From Novosphingobium sp. Chol11 (GTDB taxonomy: Bacteria > Pseudomonadota > Alphaproteobacteria > Sphingomonadales > Sphingomonadaceae): a DNA stretch of 64,000 nucleotides. Every line of letters begins with the position of its first letter. The stretch's first letter is position 1. A model generated the notes under the pieces. The model was given only the letters and a program-made list of their open reading frames with translations. It had not been told where the DNA came from and made no database searches. Both the position numbers and the translations under genes were made by a program. The stretch spans positions 62,001-126,000 of the forward strand of contig CAMDQO010000003.1 of NCBI GenBank assembly GCA_945906105.1, read 5' to 3'. Positions 17,381-25,267 of this stretch are shown here, piece after piece.

Positions 17381-17809
17381 ATGAATCAGGCGGTTCGTGT
17401 CGGAACAGGTTTAAGCGCGCAGGATGAGCGGGCGATTTCCGCTGTGCTCATCGCCTATGCGACCGGCATCGATCAGCGCGATTGGCCGCTGTTCAAGTCG
17501 CTGTTCACATTCGATTGCGAGGCGGATTATGGCGACTTTGGCAAGTGGCACGGGGCAACCGCCATTACCGAATACATGAAGCAGGCACACGCCGATCTTG
17601 GGCCAACCCTGCACCGGATAAGCAATATCGATATCCATAACGTCAATGACGGGGTTCATGCGCGATCCTATGTTGATGCTCTGCTTACGCCGATGAACGA
17701 AGGCGGCCCGATGCATCGCGGCGTAGGTTATTATGATGATCAATTTGCCCGCACCGGCAATGGTTGGCAGATCGCCAGACGCCAGTTTCATGCGCTGCTG
17801 CTTGATTGA
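17381..17809 (+). CDS. SnoaL_4-type NTF2-like protein
   Basis: This 142-residue protein has the helix ISAVLIAYATGIDQRDWPLFKSLFTFDCEADYG, as in scytalone dehydratase-like NTF2 folds, then a C-terminal WQIARRQFHAL strand. The ATG at 17381 follows GAGGA by 8 bases and fits the family length; longer frames run into the promoter region. It is probably co-transcribed with the SDR at 17837 (27-bp gap). A dehydratase or isomerase role is possible. Confidence 0.7.
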   Translation: MNQAVRVGTGLSAQDERAISAVLIAYATGIDQRDWPLFKSLFTFDCEADYGDFGKWHGATAITEYMKQAHADLGPTLHRISNIDIHNVNDGVHARSYVDALLTPMNEGGPMHRGVGYYDDQFARTGNGWQIARRQFHALLLD

Positions 17810-17836
17810 TAGTCCTGTTTCAATGAAAGAACGGCC

Positions 17837-18562
17837 ATGACCAGCCTTGCCGGAAAGAATGCCATCGTCACCGGCGCCTCTGCGGGCATCGGAGCGGCGA
17901 CTGCCCGCAGGCTGGCCGCAGCCGGTGCCAATGTCATGCTGGTTGCCCGCCGACTGGACCGGCTGGAGGAACTGGCGGCGGAACTGGGATCAGCGGCCAG
18001 CCCGCTGGCGCTTGACCTTGGCGAGGCGGATGCGGCGCAGGCTTTGCTTGATGCCGCCACGGCGCGTTTTGGCAAGACCGATATTCTGGTCAACAACGCC
18101 GGCATTCTCCGCACCAGCCATGTCGATGCCTTCGATCTGGCCGAGCTTGAGCCGCTGATCGCCATCAATTATACCACCGTGGTCCGCACCAGCTTGCTGT
18201 TTGCCCGCCAGATGAAGGCCCATGGCAGCGGGCAAATCGTCAACCTCTCCAGCATCGGCGCCAGCCTGACTGCTGCGGGTACAGGGGTTTACGGCGGGCT
18301 CAAGGCCGCGCTGGAGCGGTTCACCGATGTGCTTCGGATCGAACTGGCAGGCAGCGGCGTGCGCGTCGGGCTGATAGCACCCGGCACCACCACCACCGAA
18401 ATCTTCGCCGACATGAAGCAAAAGGGGCAACCCGGCTGGGATGAATTCATTCCGCCGATGGTGCCCGATGATATTGCCAAGGCTGTGCTATTCATGTGCG
18501 AGCAGACGGGCAACGCCAATGCCGCCCGGATGCACATCTATGCCACTTCAGAAGCTTTCTGA
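17837..18562 (+). CDS. short-chain dehydrogenase/reductase
   Basis: The protein has 241 residues with GASAGIG, NNAG, active-site Ser in NLSSIG, and YGGLK as Tyr-x3-Lys. Arg residues after strand 2 (VARRLDR) favour NADP(H). The C-terminus (ANAARMHIYATSEAF) lacks the usual VDGG ending, typical of the YdfG-like SDR group. It is the second gene after the SnoaL protein and is convergent with the Old Yellow Enzyme gene, with the stops adjacent. Confidence 0.88.
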   Translation: MTSLAGKNAIVTGASAGIGAATARRLAAAGANVMLVARRLDRLEELAAELGSAASPLALDLGEADAAQALLDAATARFGKTDILVNNAGILRTSHVDAFDLAELEPLIAINYTTVVRTSLLFARQMKAHGSGQIVNLSSIGASLTAAGTGVYGGLKAALERFTDVLRIELAGSGVRVGLIAPGTTTTEIFADMKQKGQPGWDEFIPPMVPDDIAKAVLFMCEQTGNANAARMHIYATSEAF

Positions 18563-19708
18563 TCAGTCCAGCCTGCCATAGGCCGACATATCGAACGGAT
18601 TGAACGGCTCACCCCGACGGGCTTTGCCGATCCAGTCAGCATCCATCAGTGCGGCGCGGCCGATTGCTACCAGATCGAATTCACCAGCAGCAAAGCGGCG
18701 CGCCACTTCGCCCAGATTATCAACCGATGCAGTCGGTTCCATGAATGAGCTTTGCAGATCCTTGTCAAAGCCAATGCCGCCGACGGTCATCACCGGTTTG
18801 CCGGTCAACTTACGGATCCAGCCAGACAGGCCCATGTCTGAACCTTCGAAGGCAGGGGCATCAAAATGCCGGGTCGAAACATCGAAGATATCAACGCCAG
18901 CATCGGCCAGAGCGCCGGTAATCATGGCCAGTTCTTCCGGCGTTTCCGCCAGCTTGGCATCATAATCCTGCAACTTCCATTGCGAGAAACGATAGATGAT
19001 CGGCTTGTCGGCAGGAATCACCCGGCGGACTGCCCGCACCACTTCGCGCGCCAGCCGGGTGCGCCGCAGCAGATCACCGCCCCACTGGTCGCTGCGGAGG
19101 TTGGTCTCTCCCCACAGGAAGCTGTCGAGCAGATAACCATGCGCGCCGTGGAGCGCGATGGCATCAAAGCCCAATTCATGAGCCAGGGCTGCGCTTCGAG
19201 CGAAACCGGCAATGATATCGGCAATATCGGCATCGCTTGCCGGAACGCCTGGCGCTTTCACCGCTTCCAGATAGTCCGGTGGCACCATCGCCTTGTCCAG
19301 CGGCCCCCAGATGCCCGACGGACTGATCGAGGGTGCCTCGGGATGCAGACCCGTGCCAGCAAGTCGGATCGGCCCCATGTGCCATAGCTGCGGCGCGATC
19401 TTGCCGCCTGCCGCGTGGACGGCATCGACCACGGTCTTCCAACTGGCCAGCGCCGCCTCTCCGTACATTACCGGCAACGCCGGACCGCCGGTGGTGCCAT
19501 CGCCCAGAGCGGCTGGATGATCCGGGCCGACGCCTTCGGTGATGACCAGGCCCATGTGTGCGCGGCGGGAATAGTACCCGGCAGCACCCGACAAAGGCAC
19601 CCCGTCCGGGCTGAAATTTCGCGTCATCGGTGACATGACAAAGCGGTTCGCCGTGGTGAGCGATCCACAAGTGAAGGGCGTAAACAGGGGTTCCAGCTCT
19701 TGTCGCAT
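18563..19708 (-). CDS. Old Yellow Enzyme-family NADH:flavin oxidoreductase
   Basis: This 381-residue FMN TIM-barrel protein has QLWHMG, the substrate motif HGAHGYLLDSFLWGETNLRS and a C-terminal FMN phosphate site (VAIGRAALMD). The usual Tyr of the RxDxYGG loop is Trp here (RSDQWGG). These enzymes reduce the C=C bond of enones, a common step for cyclic terpenoid or steroid ketones. The ATG at 19708 is chosen because GAGG lies 5 bases upstream; a TTG at 19723 is the alternative. The gene is divergent from the globin gene, with a FixK/Fnr box in the shared region. Confidence 0.9.
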   Translation of the reverse strand: MRQELEPLFTPFTCGSLTTANRFVMSPMTRNFSPDGVPLSGAAGYYSRRAHMGLVITEGVGPDHPAALGDGTTGGPALPVMYGEAALASWKTVVDAVHAAGGKIAPQLWHMGPIRLAGTGLHPEAPSISPSGIWGPLDKAMVPPDYLEAVKAPGVPASDADIADIIAGFARSAALAHELGFDAIALHGAHGYLLDSFLWGETNLRSDQWGGDLLRRTRLAREVVRAVRRVIPADKPIIYRFSQWKLQDYDAKLAETPEELAMITGALADAGVDIFDVSTRHFDAPAFEGSDMGLSGWIRKLTGKPVMTVGGIGFDKDLQSSFMEPTASVDNLGEVARRFAAGEFDLVAIGRAALMDADWIGKARRGEPFNPFDMSAYGRLD

Positions 19709-19820
19709 TGTGTCCTCGCGCAAATCCGATCTGCCACATCGTCGCGATTACGAGCACCATGACCTTCCGCAAGACAGGGGAACGCGACTTGCCCGGAGTC
19801 AAAAGAACCTGCGCAGATAC

Positions 19821-19834
19821 TTGATCTCGATCAA
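19821..19834. promoter_or_regulatory. FixK/Fnr-type box TTGATCTCGATCAA
   Basis: A perfect TTGATC-N2-GATCAA palindrome, 53 bp upstream of the globin ATG (19888) and 113 bp upstream of the Old Yellow Enzyme start. It matches the consensus of alphaproteobacterial FixK/FnrL and Anr regulators. Two other perfect copies occur at 28622 and 55620. Confidence 0.75.
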
Positions 19835-19887
19835 GCCCGCGCCACCGTAGCGCGATAATCATCGCGGGCAGGAGCAGGGGAGATGGC

Positions 19888-20316
19888 ATGGCTGAACTGA
19901 CTGAGATTATCGCTGCAGATAGGTTGGGAGAAATCCTCGAACAGTCTCTTTATGCGGTGGCTGAAGCGGGGGAAGATATCACCCCGCATTTTTTTGAGCG
20001 CTTTTTTGCCCTGCACCCCGATCAGCAGGCGATGTTCTTCCAGCCAACGGTTTCGTGCGGCGCGATGGTCAACGAGATCCTCGAAAGCCTTATTGCCCTC
20101 GCCGCCAACGAAGGGTGGGTCAGCACTTCGATCCACAATCTGGTCATCGCCCATCGCTGCTATGGCAACTTTCCGCTGCCACTCTATGCAGAATTACTCG
20201 ACCTGTTTATCGAGACGCTAGCCGACCTTGCAGGTGATCGCTGGTCAGCCGAATTTGAGGCGGCTTGGCGGCAGACGACCGCTGAACTCTATACGCTGAT
20301 CGCCCACGCGCACTGA
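19888..20316 (+). CDS. single-domain bacterial globin
   Basis: This 142-residue protein has a globin helix pattern. The E-F region has TSIHNLVIAHRCYGNFPLPLY with His89 as the likely proximal (F8) ligand, followed by LLDLFIETLADLAGDRWSAEFEAAWRQ, the G-H helices of bacterial haemoglobins. No reductase domain is fused. Possible roles are O2 supply to the oxygenases, NO removal or sensing. A perfect FixK/Fnr box lies 53 bp upstream, supporting low-oxygen or NO control. The gene converges on the ferredoxin gene with a 3-bp gap. Confidence 0.8.
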   Translation: MAELTEIIAADRLGEILEQSLYAVAEAGEDITPHFFERFFALHPDQQAMFFQPTVSCGAMVNEILESLIALAANEGWVSTSIHNLVIAHRCYGNFPLPLYAELLDLFIETLADLAGDRWSAEFEAAWRQTTAELYTLIAHAH

Positions 20317-20319
20317 ACT

Positions 20320-20532
20320 TTAGGCAGGCACAACCTTGAGCGCCGATTGCGGGCAGGCATCTGCCCCTTCGCGCGCCAGATCTTCCATGCCTTCGGGCAC
20401 GATCTCATCATCGACATAGACGATGCCGTTTTCATCCAGCTTGTAAACGTCCGGACAGATTTCCGCACAGACACCATAGCCGCAACAGGCCGGCTTGTTG
20501 ATCACTACCTTGAGCTTGCCCTGACCGGACAT
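20320..20532 (-). CDS. [3Fe-4S]-type ferredoxin
   Basis: This 70-residue ferredoxin has C16-x2-Tyr19-x2-C22-x3-C26-P and a distal C60-P (ADACPQSAL). The replacement of one cluster Cys by Tyr is the C-x2-X-x2-C pattern of [3Fe-4S] or labile [4Fe-4S] ferredoxins that serve P450s. It is divergent from the first Rieske operon, sharing a 111-bp promoter region. It is the only ferredoxin gene in the window, so it is the likely electron carrier from the reductase at 22641 to the Rieske and P450 enzymes. Confidence 0.9.
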   Translation of the reverse strand: MSGQGKLKVVINKPACCGYGVCAEICPDVYKLDENGIVYVDDEIVPEGMEDLAREGADACPQSALKVVPA

Positions 20533-20578
20533 GGTTTACTCCTCTCACCCACTCGATGAATCGCAACTTACACCTTGA

Positions 20579-20598
20579 ACATATTTCATTCAATATGT
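20579..20598. promoter_or_regulatory. inverted repeat ACATATT-N6-AATATGT, candidate operator
   Basis: Perfect 7-bp arms centred between the divergent ferredoxin and Rieske alpha genes, 46 bp before the Rieske ATG. A plausible target is the TetR regulator encoded in the same operon (24628-25248). Confidence 0.5.
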
Positions 20599-20643
20599 AT
20601 AACGCGAATCAACGAGAAAAAACTACCTGAGGAGAAGATCATC

Positions 20644-22032
20644 ATGCTGAAGCAAGCAAGCCTGGTCCTGCGCGACGGAACCACCCTCGACGATCTGATT
20701 ATGCAAGACACCAACGAGGTGTCGCTCCGGGTGATGACCGACGAAGAGCTCTACGGCCATGAAATGGAGCGTATCTTCGCCAAGACCTGGCTTTTGCTGG
20801 GGCATGAGAGCGAGATCCCCAAGTCCGGCGATTTCATCGTCCGCGATATGGCTGAAGATAATGTCATCATTGCCCGCGATCGCGAAGGCGGCGTCAACGT
20901 CTCGCTGAACGTCTGTCCGCATCGCGGCATGCGGGTCTGCCTGGGCGAAGCCGGCAACAAGCCGATCCATCAGTGCATCTACCACGGCTGGGCTTTCAAG
21001 CCGAACGGCGACTTCATCGGCGCGCCAGTTGAGCGTGAGAGCATGCACGGCAACAATGTCGACAAGGCGACGCTGGGCCTGAAGAAGGCGCGCGTTCACC
21101 TCTATGGCGGGCTGATATTCGCTACCTGGAATATCGAAGGTCCATCATTCGATGACTATCTGGGCGACATCAAATATTACATGGACCAGCTGTTCTGCCG
21201 CACCGACAACGGGCTGGAACTGCTCGGCCCGCCGCAGCGTTTTGTCCTGCCCTGCAATTGGAAAGTGCCGGGCGAACAGTCTGGCTCTGACGGCTTCCAC
21301 ACCCTCACCCTGCACCGCAGCCTAATGGAAGGCGGCGTGATGGGCGGCACGGCTGAGACGATCTACGATCAGGCTCCCGGCATGTACGGCGTCGATGTCT
21401 CCTGCGAACAGGGCCATTCGCTGCGCTGCCTTGAAGCGGAAAAGACCTTCAAGATGTTTGCGGACATCCCTTTTGAAGGCAAATCAACCGAAGAGCGGCT
21501 GAACCTCCTGACCCCGCCGGGCATCACCAAGGAGATGATCCCGGAGCTGTTCAAGAATCTGTCCGAAGATCAGGTCGAACAGCTTGCAACTTTTCCGCCG
21601 CAGGTTGGCGGCATGTTCCCCAACATCCTGATCGCCTTCATCTTTGCTCCGCGCACGGATGGCGGATCATCGGGCGCGCTGGCGCTGCACACTTACGTGC
21701 CGAGAGGCCCGAACCATGTCGAGTTCGTCAACTTCATCTTTGCCGAGAAGGACGCACCCGAACAGATGAAGCGCGATATGCTGCAGAACTCGGTCCAGCA
21801 GACCGGCACTTCGGGCACCATCGAGCAGGATGATGCCGACGTCTGGCCAGTGATCATGCGCAACGCGCGCGGCGGTGTGAGCAAGCACATGACTCTGAAA
21901 TATCAGGCATTGCACGGCCATGAACGGCCCGAAGGCTGGAAGGGCGGCGGCTTGCTCTATCCTGGCTTCACCAAGGACGACACCCAGTGGAACTGGTGGA
22001 TGGCCTATCACAAGCTGATGAGCGAATCCTGA
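20644..22032 (+). CDS. Rieske ring-hydroxylating oxygenase, alpha subunit (copy 1)
   Basis: This 462-residue protein has Rieske ligands C91-x-H93-x17-C111-x2-H114 (NVCPHRGM and CIYHGWAF), the bridging Asp216 and iron ligands His219 and His224 in DGFHTLTLH, and a late Asp in EQDDADVWP. It inserts O2 into an aromatic or olefinic ring or hydroxylates a nearby carbon. ATG 20644 has GAGGAG upstream. It is followed at once by its beta subunit and a ferredoxin reductase. It is clearly similar to copy 2 at 30004 along the whole length. Substrate not determinable; terpenoid/resin acid dioxygenases are a possible parallel. Confidence 0.95.
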   Translation: MLKQASLVLRDGTTLDDLIMQDTNEVSLRVMTDEELYGHEMERIFAKTWLLLGHESEIPKSGDFIVRDMAEDNVIIARDREGGVNVSLNVCPHRGMRVCLGEAGNKPIHQCIYHGWAFKPNGDFIGAPVERESMHGNNVDKATLGLKKARVHLYGGLIFATWNIEGPSFDDYLGDIKYYMDQLFCRTDNGLELLGPPQRFVLPCNWKVPGEQSGSDGFHTLTLHRSLMEGGVMGGTAETIYDQAPGMYGVDVSCEQGHSLRCLEAEKTFKMFADIPFEGKSTEERLNLLTPPGITKEMIPELFKNLSEDQVEQLATFPPQVGGMFPNILIAFIFAPRTDGGSSGALALHTYVPRGPNHVEFVNFIFAEKDAPEQMKRDMLQNSVQQTGTSGTIEQDDADVWPVIMRNARGGVSKHMTLKYQALHGHERPEGWKGGGLLYPGFTKDDTQWNWWMAYHKLMSES

Positions 22033-22053
22033 GAAACGCCGGAGGATATCGAA

Positions 22054-22635
22054 ATGACCTGGGTTACCAAATCAACCGCCGCTCCTGATTCCACCACCAT
22101 CCTGCGCGGGCTTTCCTCGCGGCGGCGGGTGCCAGTCGGCTCGGAAGTGTACAATCGCCTGCTCGAAACGCTCTACGACGAAGCCGCTGTGCTCGATGAG
22201 CGCCGGTTCGATGACTGGATCGCCATGCTGTCTCCCGATCTGGTCTATCAGGCTCCGATCCGCCTGACCCGCACCGGAGCGAACAAGGACCGCGACGTGA
22301 TGCGGACCATGTTCCATTTCGATGATGATTACACCTCGATCATGATGCGCATGGGCCGCTTGCAGAAGAGCGCATGGGCAGAAGATCCGCCATCGCGCTG
22401 CCGCCGCTTCGTCACCAATGTCCGAGTGGGTGAGTGCGATACGCCAGGCGACTATGAGGTTGTCAGCTATCTGTTTCTGGAACGCAGCCGCGGCGACAAC
22501 CCGCATAATGAAACGCTGACTGCCGAACGCCGCGATATCTGGCGTGAGCAGGATGGCGCTTATGTCCTCGCCAAGCGCGAGATCATTGTCGACCAATCAG
22601 TGCTCGGCATGTCCAACCTCGCGATCTTCCTCTGA
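22054..22635 (+). CDS. Rieske oxygenase beta subunit (copy 1)
   Basis: This 193-residue protein has the cone fold of ring-hydroxylating oxygenase small subunits: YNRLLETLYDEAAVLDERRFDDW at the N-terminus, a RCRRFVTNVRVGE strand, and a C-terminus VDQSVLGMSNLAIFL typical of the family. GGAGG precedes the ATG. It forms an alpha3beta3 complex with the subunit encoded 21 bp upstream; the small subunit is mainly structural. Confidence 0.93.
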   Translation: MTWVTKSTAAPDSTTILRGLSSRRRVPVGSEVYNRLLETLYDEAAVLDERRFDDWIAMLSPDLVYQAPIRLTRTGANKDRDVMRTMFHFDDDYTSIMMRMGRLQKSAWAEDPPSRCRRFVTNVRVGECDTPGDYEVVSYLFLERSRGDNPHNETLTAERRDIWREQDGAYVLAKREIIVDQSVLGMSNLAIFL

Positions 22636-22640
22636 GTCTG

Positions 22641-23819
22641 ATGGCCAGCGCGTCTCCACCATCGATAGTCGTGGTTGGCAGCGGGCTGGCCGGATTTGGC
22701 GTGCTACGCGAACTGCGCAAGCTTTCGCCAGATGCCAAGCTGACCCTGGTGACGCTGGAAGACGGGCATTTCTATTCTAAGCCAGCCCTCTCAACCGCGC
22801 TGGCCAAGGGCAAGACAGCTGAAACGCTGATCACCTCTAATGCCGAAAAGATGGCCGGACAGCTGAAACTGGATGCCCGCACCGGACGCGAGGCGGAGGC
22901 CATCGACCGGGCTGGCAAAGCACTGCTCACCACGGGCGGGCCAGTGCCTTATGATGCGCTGGTGCTGGCGACAGGGGCTCTGCCCGTCCGTCCGCCGATT
23001 GAGGGGGACGCCGCGCATCGGGCTATCGCGGTTAACCAGCTTGATCACTATGCCCGGCTTCGCACGGAGATGCCTGACGGGGCACGGGTGCTGATAATGG
23101 GTTCGGGGCTGGTTGGCACCGAATTCGCCAATGACCTGATCTCCACCGGCTACCGCCCGGTGGTGGTCGATATGCTGCCATTGCCGCTGGCGCAACTGGT
23201 GCCTCCCGCCGTGGGCGAGAAGGTGCGTGATGCGCTGAGCGCTCAAGGAGTCGAATGGCATCTGGGCCGCAGGATCACAGCGATAAACTACAAGGGCGAT
23301 GTGCCCGGCTATGTTGCTACTCTCGATGATGGCACACTGATCGAGGCCGATCTGGTGCTCTCCGCCGTTGGCCTGCGCCCCAATGTAGCACTGGCGGAAG
23401 AAGCAGGGCTGGACATTGGCAGCGGGATTGGCGGCGGCATCAAGGTCAACGAATTTGGCCAGACCAGCGATCCGCATATCTTCGCGATTGGTGACTGCGC
23501 CGAGTATCAACACGGCCTTTCCGCCTATGTTACACCGATCATGGCGGCGGCGCGCGGGATCGCGCCCTCGGCGCTGGGCACGCCCACCGCAATCCGCTTC
23601 CCGCCGCTATCAGTGCAGGTGAAGACCACACTGCTGCCGATCAACCTGCTGCCGCCACCCCGCGCTCTGCAAGGCGAATGGCGCACTGTGGAAGACGATG
23701 CGCAAGGGTCAAAACACGTGTTCGTCGGCAGCGACGGGATCGTTCGCGGCTATGTGCTGACACAGGACAAGTGCGAACAACGCATGGAAATGGACGCTAA
23801 AGTGGGAGAGAGTGCATGA
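22641..23819 (+). CDS. FAD-dependent ferredoxin/rubredoxin-type reductase
   Basis: This 392-residue protein has two dinucleotide sites: VVVGSGLAGFGVLRELRKL for FAD and IMGSGLVGTEFANDL for NAD(P)H, plus the late FAD motif IFAIGDCAEY. The DGHFYSKPALSTAL segment is like rubredoxin reductases (AlkT/RubB group). No fused [2Fe-2S] domain is present. It starts 5 bp after the beta subunit and overlaps the SDR start (ATGA). As the only such reductase in the window, it likely feeds the [3Fe-4S] ferredoxin used by both Rieske systems and the P450s. Confidence 0.9.
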   Translation: MASASPPSIVVVGSGLAGFGVLRELRKLSPDAKLTLVTLEDGHFYSKPALSTALAKGKTAETLITSNAEKMAGQLKLDARTGREAEAIDRAGKALLTTGGPVPYDALVLATGALPVRPPIEGDAAHRAIAVNQLDHYARLRTEMPDGARVLIMGSGLVGTEFANDLISTGYRPVVVDMLPLPLAQLVPPAVGEKVRDALSAQGVEWHLGRRITAINYKGDVPGYVATLDDGTLIEADLVLSAVGLRPNVALAEEAGLDIGSGIGGGIKVNEFGQTSDPHIFAIGDCAEYQHGLSAYVTPIMAAARGIAPSALGTPTAIRFPPLSVQVKTTLLPINLLPPPRALQGEWRTVEDDAQGSKHVFVGSDGIVRGYVLTQDKCEQRMEMDAKVGESA

Positions 23820-24631
23820 GCCGTTTGCTTGAGGGCAAGGTCGCTATCGTAACTGGCGGAGCCAAAGGCCTTGGTCATGGCATATCGCGTGCCCTTGCCA
23901 AAGAAGGAGCATCGCTGCTTATCAGCGGGCGCGACGGCGCTGCGACTGCAGCTGTCGCGGCGGAAATTGAGCGTGATTTTGGCACGAAGGCCATCGGCAT
24001 TGCTGCGGATTCAGGTGTCAAAGAAGACGTTCTGGCAATGGTGCAGCAAACGGTTGAGGCTTTTGGCGGCATCGATATTCTCGTCAATAACGCGTCGTTG
24101 CTGTCAGCGGGTGTCTTGCTTGAACATAAGACAGACGAAATGCTGCGCCGGACGCTTGAAATAGGCATTTGGGGCAATTGGTGGGCGATGCAGGCTGTGT
24201 TTCCACATATGAAGGCGCGCGGCGGCGGCTCTGTTGTCAACTTCAGCTCGATTGATGCGCAAACCGGCGCTTGGCTACACAGCGATTATAATATCAACAA
24301 ATTGGGTATCGTTGGCCTGACACGAAGCGCTGCGGTGGAATGGGGGCGTTATAACATCCGCGTCAATGCAATCGCACCAACGGGGTTAGGCCAAGTTTTT
24401 GCGCAGCTTGTCAAAGACGTTCCCGGCTTCCTCGAAAACGTCGTGGCAACCAACCCGCTAAAACGCGCCGGAGACCCTGAAAAGGATATCGGCCCGGTCG
24501 TCGTTTTCCTCGCTTCGGAAATGTCGCGCTTCATGACGGGCGAGATGATCAACGTCGATGGCGGGCAGAATTTGCCGGGCTACGTCAGCATCCCGCACAA
24601 TCTCGAAGAGCTGGAAAAGGGCGCCGTATGA
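23816..24631 (+). CDS. short-chain dehydrogenase/reductase
   Basis: The protein has 271 residues with GGAKGLG, NNAS, active-site Ser in FSSIDAQ, YNINK as Tyr-x3-Lys, and TGEMINVDGG near the C-terminus. It overlaps both neighbours by 4 bases (reductase before, TetR after). Position after the Rieske oxygenase suggests a cis-dihydrodiol or ring-alcohol dehydrogenase role. Local base use is slightly more A/T-rich than in the genes around it, a possible sign of separate origin. Confidence 0.88.
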   Translation: MSRLLEGKVAIVTGGAKGLGHGISRALAKEGASLLISGRDGAATAAVAAEIERDFGTKAIGIAADSGVKEDVLAMVQQTVEAFGGIDILVNNASLLSAGVLLEHKTDEMLRRTLEIGIWGNWWAMQAVFPHMKARGGGSVVNFSSIDAQTGAWLHSDYNINKLGIVGLTRSAAVEWGRYNIRVNAIAPTGLGQVFAQLVKDVPGFLENVVATNPLKRAGDPEKDIGPVVVFLASEMSRFMTGEMINVDGGQNLPGYVSIPHNLEELEKGAV

Positions 24632-25248
24632 GCTCTGTCGCAGTCCAGATGGAAGCAGAATCCACCCCCGAAGTTGAACTTTCGCCGAGCGTTATCCGTA
24701 TCATGAGCGGCGCTCTCGATGCGATTGCGGCGCGCGGTGTGAAGCGTCTGTCGATGAGCGACATCATAGATGCCAGCGGTGTTTCGCGCGGCACACTCTA
24801 CCGCTATTTCTCCAACAAGGACGAGGTGCTGTCTGCCGTCGCGGAATTTGTCTGCACCGGCTTCGAAAACGGCATTCGCGAAGCTGGCAAAGGCATTGAA
24901 GACCCGATCCTGCGGCTGAAAGCGGTAATGCAGTTCTACGCCCGCTACACCGATGAGAACTCCCCCGGCCGCGTTTTTGAGGTGGAACCAGCGTTCCATC
25001 TCGCCTTCTTCCGCAGTCGCTTTTCGCGTTACAAGCAAGCCGTGCTCGACGCGCTTGAACCGACATTTGACTACCTCGACAATCTGCTGGGCGAGCCAAT
25101 GAACCGGGATGGCTTCGTCGAAGGGCTGGTGAGAAACCAGCTCAGCACGCTGCTGATTCCTGCCAGCGAGCAATGGAAACAACTTTGGAATGACACGGCA
25201 GACAACATCCAGAAATGGGCGTTGGCGATTGCCACCTCGCGAAATTGA
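24628..25248 (+). CDS. TetR-family transcriptional regulator
   Basis: This 206-residue protein has an N-terminal helix-turn-helix (RLSMSDIIDASGVSRGTLYRYFSNKDEVL) and an all-helical ligand domain. It is embedded in the Rieske operon with ATGA coupling to the SDR. It probably autoregulates by binding an inverted repeat such as 20579-20598 or 28664-28687 and releasing on binding a pathway intermediate. The target assignment is inference. Confidence 0.9.
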   Translation: MSSVAVQMEAESTPEVELSPSVIRIMSGALDAIAARGVKRLSMSDIIDASGVSRGTLYRYFSNKDEVLSAVAEFVCTGFENGIREAGKGIEDPILRLKAVMQFYARYTDENSPGRVFEVEPAFHLAFFRSRFSRYKQAVLDALEPTFDYLDNLLGEPMNRDGFVEGLVRNQLSTLLIPASEQWKQLWNDTADNIQKWALAIATSRN

Positions 25249-25267
25249 GCAGGAAAGGAACATAATT

